Positions 1-5,814 of a stretch of 5,814 nucleotides of DNA are shown in pieces; within the stretch, counting starts at the first letter, position 1; each line of letters opens with the position of its first letter. The translations under genes and the position numbers were made by a program. A model generated the notes under the pieces. That model did not search any database. It saw only the letters and a list, made by a program, of their open reading frames with translations, and was not told the origin of the DNA. The stretch comes from an uncultured Eubacteriales bacterium (GTDB lineage Bacteria > Bacillota > Clostridia > Oscillospirales > Acutalibacteraceae): contig ONIF01000131.1 of NCBI GenBank assembly GCA_900317795.1, positions 1-5,814 on the forward strand. The letters run 5' to 3'.

Positions 1-98
1 GAGAAAAGGATGAGGAGTCCGTTGTTGCTGCCAAACAGTATAAAAACATAGGCAAACAGTTGGATAAATTGCTTGCATTGCTGTCTGATACTGAATAA
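1..98 (+). CDS. C-terminal end of an unidentified upstream gene (partial)
   Basis: A reading frame open from the left edge (first full codon at 3) runs 31 codons to a TAA at 96-98. The visible tail is hydrophilic and probably helical: an acidic start (EKDEES), then a Lys/Gln-rich stretch, then a Leu-rich end (LDKLLALLSDTE). There is no motif in so short a piece that identifies a family, and I do not recognise the protein. It could end a helical or coiled-coil protein of mobile-element origin, but that is a guess. The piece is about 39% G+C by hand count and looks slightly richer in G+C than the genes downstream. Its start lies outside the window, and the other two forward frames hit stops early in this interval, so this frame is the most plausible coding one. 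Confidence 0.5.
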   Translation, partial: EKDEESVVAAKQYKNIGKQLDKLLALLSDTE

Positions 99-209
99 TA
101 TACAAAAATAGAAACTGAAATTCTGTAATATCGCTGAAAATTTAGTTAATATATCAGAAAAATAACCATCAATTATGTAATATACGATATTTAGGGAGAG
201 TGATATATC
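99..209 (+). promoter_or_regulatory. Upstream region of the XRE gene with candidate operator palindromes
   Basis: This A+T-rich spacer holds no gene. Seen directly: a perfect 10-base palindrome TGATATATCA at 201-210 that ends on the A of the ATG; a second dyad AATAT-ACG-ATATT at 179-191; the octamer TGTAATAT twice (124-131 and 176-183); and ATATATCA twice (149-156 and 203-210). A possible -10 hexamer TAATAT lies at 178-183, inside the second dyad, but I see no convincing -35. Dyads over a promoter and ribosome binding site are the usual arrangement for autorepression by small XRE proteins, so this is a plausible self-operator. In DNA this rich in A and T such short repeats also arise by chance, so the assignment is tentative. 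Confidence 0.35.
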
Positions 210-479
210 ATGACTAATTTTGAAGAATTTTTAGCTGAACAAATGCAAGACGATGAATTTCGCAAGGAGTACGAAGAACTTGAACCGCATTTTGTGATTG
301 TACAGGCTATAATAAATGCCTATAATGCAGGAATGACAAAAGAACGTTTAGTTGCCAAAATGGGCATATCCGAGAAATATATCAGTCAGCTTGAAAATGC
401 TAATGCCAATCCGTCTGTGAAAACCTTAAAAAAATTAGCAACAGCTATGGGCAAAACGCTGAAAATTTCGTTTGTATAA
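210..479 (+). CDS. XRE-family helix-turn-helix regulator, HigA-antitoxin-like, without a toxin partner
   Basis: This is an 89-residue DNA-binding protein. The N-terminal third (FLAEQMQDDEFRKEYEEL, 7-24) has the acidic helical pattern seen at the start of many HigA-type antitoxins. Residues 31-80 form an XRE/Cro-C1 helix-turn-helix: helix 2 about 43-51 (TKERLVAKM), turn at G52, recognition helix about 54-62 (SEKYISQLE), then NPSVKTLKKLATAMG and a terminal beta strand (LKISFV). The ATG at 210 is supported by AGGGAG (193-198), 11 bases upstream. The gene is followed within 10 bases by a terminator, so it is probably a separate transcript from the helicase operon. HigA-type proteins normally sit just after a RelE/HigB toxin gene, but the 111 bases upstream are too short for one. 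It may therefore act as a solo regulator, possibly of itself or of the adjacent defence operon. The fold is confident; the target is inferred. Confidence 0.88.
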   Translation: MTNFEEFLAEQMQDDEFRKEYEELEPHFVIVQAIINAYNAGMTKERLVAKMGISEKYISQLENANANPSVKTLKKLATAMGKTLKISFV

Positions 480-486
480 AATCATC

Positions 487-529
487 TCTCGATAGAAATA
501 AAAAATCTGTCGGGAATTTTTATTCTTTT
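487..529 (+). terminator. Rho-independent terminator after the XRE gene
   Basis: TCTCGATAGA (487-496) can pair over its full length with TCTGTCGGGA (506-515) in RNA: ten base pairs including two G-U wobbles, around a nine-base A-rich loop. A T-rich tract (ATTTTTATTCTTTT, 516-529) follows directly. This is the classic intrinsic terminator layout. It begins eight bases after the XRE stop codon and separates that gene from the helicase operon. The stem is only moderately G+C-rich, so some readthrough is possible. Confidence 0.75.
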
Positions 530-538
530 CATCGTTTA

Positions 539-558
539 GTACATATTTTTGTACATAT
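539..558 (+). promoter_or_regulatory. Candidate operator upstream of the helicase operon
   Basis: GTACA (539-543) and TGTAC (550-554) form an inverted repeat with a six-base spacer. The same stretch also holds the octamer GTACATAT twice (539-546 and 551-558), 12 bases apart, about one helical turn. A degenerate third half-site (GTTACA, 564-569) overlaps the -10 element. A dyad immediately upstream of a -10 box is a typical repressor position. The XRE protein encoded upstream is the obvious candidate ligand, but the same half-site is not clearly repeated in front of its own gene, so the pairing is inference. Confidence 0.4.
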
Positions 559-562
559 AAAA

Positions 563-571
563 TGTTACAAT
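563..571 (+). promoter_or_regulatory. Extended -10 promoter of the helicase/Argonaute operon
   Basis: TG-T-TACAAT matches the extended -10 consensus (TGnTATAAT) with one hexamer mismatch. The -35 position about 17 bases upstream (ATATTT around 543-548) is poor, which is tolerated at extended -10 promoters. Transcription would start near 577-580, giving a leader of about 20 bases to the GTG at 600. An alternative -10, TATAAA at 556-561, is also possible. Position fits well: just after the terminator, overlapping the candidate operator and just before the ribosome binding site. Confidence 0.5.
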
Positions 572-586
572 AATAAAAATAACTAT

Positions 587-592
587 AAGGAG
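587..592 (+). promoter_or_regulatory. Ribosome binding site that fixes a GTG start for the helicase gene
   Basis: AAGGAG lies seven bases before GTG at 600-602. The frame upstream of 600 reaches a stop at 558-560 and contains no ATG, GTG or TTG, so GTG 600 is the earliest credible start, and it is ideally spaced from this site. Confidence 0.85.
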
Positions 593-599
593 TGAGAAA

Positions 600-3500
600 G
601 TGTATAATGTCATAAAAGATTATTGTGAAAATGGAAGTGAAGTGGGATTGTTTTTAATGGATATGCCCACAGGTTCGGGTAAAACGCATTCTGTTTTGGA
701 ATATATTTTTACTGCTTGTCAACTTGAAGAAAATAAGCATAAAAAATTCTTTTTCATTACTCCTTTGAAAAAGAATTTGCCATTGGAAAATTTAAAAAAA
801 ATTTTTAATAAAAAAGGTAAATCCTATGAATTTGATAGAAAAGTGTTGTTTATTAATTCTGTTTCCGAAACGGTGATAGAAAATTATAGTTATGAAATTG
901 AAAGAACAATTCCCGATGAAATAAAAAATACGCAGGAATTCATAAAGTTTAGAGAAGAATTGATGTTTTTGAAAAATAATCGCAGTAAACATGATGTAAC
1001 TACCCAAAAGCTGATGTCAGGATTTGAAGAAAGATTTCGTGAAGAGATAGAGCCAAGTTTCAGAAAGATGTTATCAAATGTTTTAAAGAAATATGACAGT
1101 CCTGAACAGCGTCTTTTTGCAATTAAAACGGATAATAAATGGAAATGGGTGGGAAAACTTTATCCATCTGTATTTACCCGTGAAAAACAGATAATTTTTA
1201 TGAGCATGGATAAATTTTTGCTCAAAAATGCAGCTATAATAGAGCCGTCTTATCCGTTTTTTGATATTATTGAAAATTCCATAATATTCATTGATGAGTT
1301 TGATTCCGTTAAGGAAACTATGCTTAAAAATATTATTCGGAACAATCTTCGTGACAGAATAGATTCTATCGAACTTTTCAGAACGATACATTCGGCACTC
1401 AAAACAAAAGAGTTTTCCTCTGAAGTAATGGAAATTTCAGAAAAACAGATTGAGGATATAAGAAAAAAAGCTGAAGAAATATATGAACGTTATTCACTTC
1501 AATTTGACCACCATACAGCAAAGAGTATTGAAGAACATGAGAAAAATTTTCTTTTTCAGGATTATCAGTTCCACTCGATATTCAATGGTGACAATCATTA
1601 TGTTACAGTAGAAACTGATAAAAGTTCACGTATCAATATAATAAATTTTCTTCAGGAAAATCCGAGTTCTGAAACACAAAGTATTCCTACCATGCTTGGA
1701 GATATTCGTGTTTTTATTGACAGATTTAAAAAAGAGGTCAATGATCTTTCATACAGCTATATGCAGAGAAAAAATGAGCTTTCTTTGAACAGTAAAAATG
1801 AATTTACACATGAACAAGCAATACGTTCAGTGTTATCTTTATTCCGTATTGAAGAAAAGGAAAAAAATTATCTGACAGAACAAATTCTGACACATTCAAG
1901 GCATTTTAAGCGTAATAAACTTTCTGTATCGGATTTTGACCGAAGTGTTTATGAACATGGATTTCGTTATTATTTTTTTGAAAACGATAACAGTCATGAT
2001 ATGCAGACAAAAATAATGATGAGTGATTTCAGAGATACTCCGGAAAAAATACTTGTCAACATCTGTGAACGTGCAAAAGTAATAGGAATTTCTGCAACAG
2101 CGACTATTCCAACTGTTATAGGAAATTTTGATATTGATTATCTGCGTTTGCGATTGCATGACAAATTTTATCAGTTGCTTGAGGGAGAATATAAAAGACT
2201 TGAACAAGATTTTATAAGCAAACAAAGCGGATATGAAAAAATAAATATTTATGCAAAACTTATTGACAGCAACAATTATTCTCTCAAAATGTGGGATTCT
2301 GTCTTTGATGACGGAGAACTTGCAGAAAATATTTATAACAGAATAGAGCAAACAACTGATAAACTGTATGTAAAAGAACGCTATGTACGTATCGCAACAG
2401 CTTTTAAGGAATTTTTGCAACATGATGATATAAAATCAATGCTTTGTCTTTTAACAAAACACCCTGTCGAAAACGACAATGCACTTGATAAAAATCTTAT
2501 TGAGGAAATTTTCCTTTATATTGGTGGTTATTCAGAAAAAGAAAAATTACCTGTTGCGTATCTGAAAAGTGCCGAATATGACAACGAAAAAAATAACATT
2601 ATCTCACAGCTTGCTAAAGGCGAAAAGATATTTGTAATATCTACATTTCAGACTGTGGGAGCAGGACAGAACCTTCAATATCCTATTCCTGAAAATTTGA
2701 AAGGAAAATTGATATGTTCAAATCAATTTCCCCCGAGCAAAGAAAAAGATTTTGATGCTATTTATATTGATAAGCCTACTAATCTTTTTGTTAATCCTGA
2801 AAACAACTGGCAGGAAGATAATTTTGTGAAGTATCTGTTTCAAACAGAATTTTTGCAGGAAAGTGGCGAACTTTCCATTAAAGAAGCAATGGTTCATATC
2901 AGAAAAGCATTTCGTTGTTATGTGCATGAGAAAGTTTCCGAAGACTATGTCGCAAATGTACACCATTTGAAAAGTATCATTATGTATTCAACACGAACAG
3001 TTATACAGGCAATAGGCAGAATATGTCGCACTAATCAAAAAAATTCCAATATATATATCTTTGCCGATGCTCGTCTTTCAGACTATATTGATACTTCCGT
3101 GAGGAATAATCGTATCCTTAATTATGAATTTCTTGAACTTATAAAACTTATTCCTTACGAAAAGCCGACAACACATGAAGATGAAATTCTGAAAAATACA
3201 GCGTTACTCAATTCTAACCGTATTAGCAGAAAAATATACAGTATGCTTCAAAATAAATGGACGGATACAAATATACTCCAATGGAAAAAACTGCGTGAAT
3301 ACGTTATGATACATCCTACTGCCTCATTGATGGGAGAACAAGATGATATTATTATCAAGAATTACTATATTCCGTTGCCCTCAAAATCCAATATTCTTTA
3401 TTACTCTCAAGATGATGATTTCAGAAATATCAAGATTTCCTTTACACAAGACAGTAATATTCATTTGGTCGAAAATGAAGAAAAAACCCGACTTGACAGA

Positions 3501-4013
3501 CTTATGAAGTGGGATATACTCAAAAAGTATTTTTGTAAAAATAATTATGCAACAAAATTTGTACCTGATGATTATATTATGTCACCACCGCTTTGGAATA
3601 ATATTTACAAAGGTGCACTCGGTGAAGTCGTTGGAAAGTTCTGGTTTGAGCATATATTTAATATTAGTCTTGAAGAAATAGATGATAATGAAACTTTTGA
3701 ACTTTTTGACTTCAAGATACCCGAAAAGGATATTTATGTGGATTTCAAGAATTGGAATGAAACAACTAATATGGATTGGAATGAGATGGTTGACAAAATC
3801 GAGAAAAAAGCGAAAAAATGCAGTTGTGAGAATGTTATTGTTGCTAATATTATCACAAAAGATGAATATAAGATACAGAATTGTGTGAGGAATGATGTAA
3901 ATCTCCTTATAATTCCGTCACTTTTGAGGGATAATGGAGAAATTTCAATAGACCAGAAAGCTGTAACAGAGATAAGGAGATACTTGAATGAGTACACCGA
4001 TAAAAACGAATAA
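600..4013 (+). CDS. ddmD: DdmD-like SF2 helicase with C-terminal PD-(D/E)xK nuclease domain
   Basis: This 1137-residue protein is predicted to unwind and degrade target DNA with the protein encoded next to it. Helicase motifs seen: Walker A MPTGSGKT (22-29), motif Ia FFITPLKKNL (51-60), Walker B DEFD (232-235), motif III GISATAT (496-502), motif V STFQTVGAGQNLQY (681-694) and motif VI QAIGRICR (803-810). Large segments are inserted between motifs Ia and II, II and III, and V and VI. The placement between II and III recalls XPD/DinG, but only Cys9 and Cys40 precede Walker B, so there is no Fe-S cluster. After a linker, residues about 1000-1090 look like a restriction-type nuclease: GALGE (Glu1009), LFDF (Asp1037) and VDFK (Asp1048, Lys1050). 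Size and architecture match DdmD of the DdmDE plasmid-defence system (about 1200 residues). Helicase identity is very sure, the nuclease likely, and the DdmD assignment rests mainly on the partner gene. Otherwise it is an unnamed helicase-nuclease defence protein. Confidence 0.8.
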   Translation: MYNVIKDYCENGSEVGLFLMDMPTGSGKTHSVLEYIFTACQLEENKHKKFFFITPLKKNLPLENLKKIFNKKGKSYEFDRKVLFINSVSETVIENYSYEIERTIPDEIKNTQEFIKFREELMFLKNNRSKHDVTTQKLMSGFEERFREEIEPSFRKMLSNVLKKYDSPEQRLFAIKTDNKWKWVGKLYPSVFTREKQIIFMSMDKFLLKNAAIIEPSYPFFDIIENSIIFIDEFDSVKETMLKNIIRNNLRDRIDSIELFRTIHSALKTKEFSSEVMEISEKQIEDIRKKAEEIYERYSLQFDHHTAKSIEEHEKNFLFQDYQFHSIFNGDNHYVTVETDKSSRINIINFLQENPSSETQSIPTMLGDIRVFIDRFKKEVNDLSYSYMQRKNELSLNSKNEFTHEQAIRSVLSLFRIEEKEKNYLTEQILTHSRHFKRNKLSVSDFDRSVYEHGFRYYFFENDNSHDMQTKIMMSDFRDTPEKILVNICERAKVIGISATATIPTVIGNFDIDYLRLRLHDKFYQLLEGEYKRLEQDFISKQSGYEKINIYAKLIDSNNYSLKMWDSVFDDGELAENIYNRIEQTTDKLYVKERYVRIATAFKEFLQHDDIKSMLCLLTKHPVENDNALDKNLIEEIFLYIGGYSEKEKLPVAYLKSAEYDNEKNNIISQLAKGEKIFVISTFQTVGAGQNLQYPIPENLKGKLICSNQFPPSKEKDFDAIYIDKPTNLFVNPENNWQEDNFVKYLFQTEFLQESGELSIKEAMVHIRKAFRCYVHEKVSEDYVANVHHLKSIIMYSTRTVIQAIGRICRTNQKNSNIYIFADARLSDYIDTSVRNNRILNYEFLELIKLIPYEKPTTHEDEILKNTALLNSNRISRKIYSMLQNKWTDTNILQWKKLREYVMIHPTASLMGEQDDIIIKNYYIPLPSKSNILYYSQDDDFRNIKISFTQDSNIHLVENEEKTRLDRLMKWDILKKYFCKNNYATKFVPDDYIMSPPLWNNIYKGALGEVVGKFWFEHIFNISLEEIDDNETFELFDFKIPEKDIYVDFKNWNETTNMDWNEMVDKIEKKAKKCSCENVIVANIITKDEYKIQNCVRNDVNLLIIPSLLRDNGEISIDQKAVTEIRRYLNEYTDKNE
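3974..3979 (+). promoter_or_regulatory. Ribosome binding site for the Argonaute-like gene, inside the helicase gene
   Basis: AAGGAG lies eight bases before the ATG at 3988, within the last codons of the helicase gene. It fixes this start and the 26-base overlap (3988-4013), and implies translational coupling, so the two proteins are probably made at a set ratio. Confidence 0.8.
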
Positions 4014-5808
4014 ATTGGTATATAAACTCAATTATGATGAGATAGACAAAAAGTTTGATATTTTTGCTGTTAAGACATCTAAAAAATATTTTGAGTATGG
4101 TGCATATATTCTTGATGTACCTGTAATGGACGGAAATGTTAAAAGTGTACTCTTTGAAGGCGGAAATTGTTTTCATGTGCTTATGGAAAAAAATTATGAA
4201 AATAAGTATTTACTTCGTCAAGCAATAGATAAAACTTCCGATTTTGATACGATATCTTTTTCACAAATATCAAGCCGTGATATTGAAAATCATACTCTTT
4301 TACAGCTACTTCTTAACAGTTTGGGAAGTGCTTCTCATAAGCTCCTTCGCTTTAACAATCTGACAGGTCATTTCTATTGTTTTCACCCTAAATGGTTCGT
4401 CAGGAAGAATGATATTATATGGCAGGTATCTTGTTTGGACGTAAAAATTACACCTGAGTATAAATTGAAATTTGATGTAATAACATTTTCTTCCGAAAAA
4501 CTTAGAAATAAGATTAAGTTTACAAGCCGTAAGTTTGAAGATTATCCCAAGTATGTTATTTCGGCGACTCATAATACCCTTAAAAGAAAAACATCTGATG
4601 ACGAGGGAACTGTATATATCCAGAGACAGATTGAAGGACAAAAAAAGAATATTGAATTTATTGATGTATATCAGCTTGATAAGTTTAATGCAACAAAAAT
4701 GGGTGTTGTTTCGGATATTATGAAAAAATTCAATAAAAAGTTTAAAGGACTTGCAGAAATCGACTTTGAATGCATATCGGAATATACTTCACTTGATTAT
4801 GACAATAAAAAAGCTAAAGAGAATAAGATTTTAATTGAAAGTGAGTTAAAAAACAGAAATCTTTGTATAGTTGACGGCATAGGAGATAATGCTTCACATG
4901 ACTTATGCAACAGAATACAAAATTTATTACTTGACGAATATAATATTTCCGTTCCAATCGTGAAAGATATTATGAAAGATCACCTAAATTTGTACCTTAT
5001 ACATAACAAAGAGTATTATTTTGGTGAAGCTGATCCATATAAAAAACAATATGACGGAATTTCGATACAACATATCACTCTTGAAGATTTTAACAATAGT
5101 AAATTGAAATTCCCTCTTTCTACTGTTATACACGAATTATTGATTAAATCCGATTTACAGGAAAGAAGAATCCGTTTGTTCGATTGGTCATCTCTGGGGT
5201 TTGAAGAAGATATGACTTTTGGAATGGCAACAGGTGACAAGAAAAATCAGCATTATTTCTTCATGAACATACATCCCGATGGCAGTTTTGATATAACAGA
5301 GCAGATAAATGATTTATTCAGCCGTTCAATTTATAGTGAATGTATTGATATATTTCGGGCACAAATCAGTTCAAAAAGTGATGAAACAATAAAGGGAATT
5401 GTTTTTGACAGCAAGGGTAATATAAATATAATCAAGGATACGCAATGGGTAACTATTCCCGAAATATTCAAAATACGTTATGAACTTGAAAACGGAAATA
5501 CCAAACTCAGAAATGAAGAAAAGCGTACAGAACTTTTTTATGATATTCTTGACATAAAACAATTCATATACAATAACGAAGAACATTACTTTGCAGGATA
5601 TATGGGACATGGCATTAAGCCAACATTGAAATGTGCAGTACATATTCGTAAATTTGAAAAATATCAAAATGCACCGAGTCTTCTTACAAAAATTTTACCG
5701 TTGATGTATGTTACTTTTGTTCGTAACAATCAGCTTACAGTTATTCCTTTCCCGTTCAAATATTTGCGTGAACATATAAATTCTTTACCAAAAAGCAAGG
5801 AGAGTTGA
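3988..5808 (+). CDS. ddmE: DdmE-like prokaryotic Argonaute with catalytically inactive PIWI domain
   Basis: This 606-residue protein is likely the nucleic-acid-guided sensor that directs the overlapping helicase-nuclease. Residues 1-285 resemble nothing I recognise and would be the N-terminal lobe. Residues about 290-390 fit a MID domain (NLCIVDGIG near 291-299, QHITLE 361-366, HELLIK 382-387). Residues about 395-606 fit PIWI: FGMAT (411-415) sits where active Argonautes have hGhD, IVFDSKG (471-477) where they have hhhRDG, GHGIKPT (540-546) resembles the conserved GTxxPT turn, and the end (IPFPFKYLREHI, 586-597) resembles the usual C-terminal proline-aromatic helix. In this alignment by eye two catalytic aspartates become Ala414 and Lys476, so no slicer activity is expected. 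An inactive PIWI, the size (V. cholerae DdmE is somewhat longer) and the helicase partner point to DdmE. Alternatives are another divergent PIWI family such as PIWI-RE, or an unrelated accessory protein. Confidence 0.68.
   Translation: MSTPIKTNKLVYKLNYDEIDKKFDIFAVKTSKKYFEYGAYILDVPVMDGNVKSVLFEGGNCFHVLMEKNYENKYLLRQAIDKTSDFDTISFSQISSRDIENHTLLQLLLNSLGSASHKLLRFNNLTGHFYCFHPKWFVRKNDIIWQVSCLDVKITPEYKLKFDVITFSSEKLRNKIKFTSRKFEDYPKYVISATHNTLKRKTSDDEGTVYIQRQIEGQKKNIEFIDVYQLDKFNATKMGVVSDIMKKFNKKFKGLAEIDFECISEYTSLDYDNKKAKENKILIESELKNRNLCIVDGIGDNASHDLCNRIQNLLLDEYNISVPIVKDIMKDHLNLYLIHNKEYYFGEADPYKKQYDGISIQHITLEDFNNSKLKFPLSTVIHELLIKSDLQERRIRLFDWSSLGFEEDMTFGMATGDKKNQHYFFMNIHPDGSFDITEQINDLFSRSIYSECIDIFRAQISSKSDETIKGIVFDSKGNINIIKDTQWVTIPEIFKIRYELENGNTKLRNEEKRTELFYDILDIKQFIYNNEEHYFAGYMGHGIKPTLKCAVHIRKFEKYQNAPSLLTKILPLMYVTFVRNNQLTVIPFPFKYLREHINSLPKSKES
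5797..5804 (+). promoter_or_regulatory. Ribosome binding site for a probable next gene beyond the window
   Basis: AAGGAGAG overlaps the last codons of the Argonaute-like gene. The window ends CTAT at 5811-5814. If the next base is G, an ATG would fall at 5813-5815, eight bases after this site. A strong site placed this way suggests a third, closely packed gene in the operon. The start codon itself is not visible. Confidence 0.4.
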
Positions 5809-5814
5809 AACTAT

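Noticed and set aside
112..147. Possible hairpin (AAACT-G-AAATT pairing with AATTT-AGTT) as a terminator for the upstream gene
   Set aside because: The stem is almost all A-T with a bulge and a 16-base loop, and no T-tract follows.
99..209. A HigB/RelE toxin gene pairing with the XRE protein
   Set aside because: Only 111 non-coding bases are present, too short for a toxin of about 90-110 residues, and the upstream partial gene's tail does not resemble a RelE C-terminus.
1896..2423. A 175-codon reading frame on the minus strand
   Set aside because: It lies wholly inside the helicase gene, between motifs III and V, is rich in Phe/Ile/Tyr/Cys as expected for an antisense frame in A+T-rich DNA, and shows no recognisable domain.
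3682..3888. A 68-codon + strand frame overlapping the nuclease domain
   Set aside because: The nuclease motifs are read in the helicase frame. The alternative translation is Ile/Met/Lys-rich with no domain and no good ribosome binding site.
600..5808. Hachiman (HamAB) or a CRISPR-associated Cas3 operon
   Set aside because: The partner is about 600 residues with PIWI-like C-terminal features rather than a DUF1837 protein, no HD nuclease motif precedes the helicase, and there is no CRISPR array or other cas gene in view.
3988..5808. PIWI-RE family assignment for the second gene
   Set aside because: PIWI-RE proteins are usually longer and come with separate helicase and nuclease genes. Here the nuclease is fused to the helicase, as in DdmD. 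Kept only as an alternative.

Overview
The window is A+T-rich DNA with strong AGGAG-type ribosome binding sites, standard stop codons and one-directional gene packing. This suggests a low-GC Gram-positive host, probably a gut-type Clostridia such as a Ruminococcus relative. The host call is inference from composition and start signals only.

Layout, all on the + strand. (1) Bases 1-98 hold the last 31 codons of an unidentified upstream gene. (2) Bases 99-209 are an A+T-rich spacer with small palindromes next to the next gene's start. (3) Bases 210-479 encode an 89-residue XRE-type helix-turn-helix protein resembling a HigA antitoxin but with no toxin partner beside it. (4) Bases 487-529 form a rho-independent terminator that separates this gene from what follows. 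(5) Bases 539-599 hold a compact promoter region: an inverted repeat with an overlapping direct repeat, an extended -10 element and a strong ribosome binding site. (6) Bases 600-4013 encode a 1137-residue SF2 helicase with a C-terminal PD-(D/E)xK-like nuclease. (7) Bases 3988-5808 encode a 606-residue protein that overlaps the helicase gene by 26 bases and whose C-terminal half reads as a divergent, catalytically dead MID-PIWI (prokaryotic Argonaute) module.

Gene order, sizes, the helicase-nuclease fusion and the inactive PIWI together match the DdmD-DdmE plasmid-elimination system known from Vibrio cholerae. There, DNA-guided DdmE recognises plasmid DNA and recruits the DdmD helicase-nuclease, which unwinds and degrades it. 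I read the window as a Gram-positive DdmDE-like locus with a possible dedicated XRE regulator upstream. A good ribosome binding site at the very end of the window suggests that the operon continues into a third gene. The family assignment comes from reading motifs by eye and has not been tested by database search.
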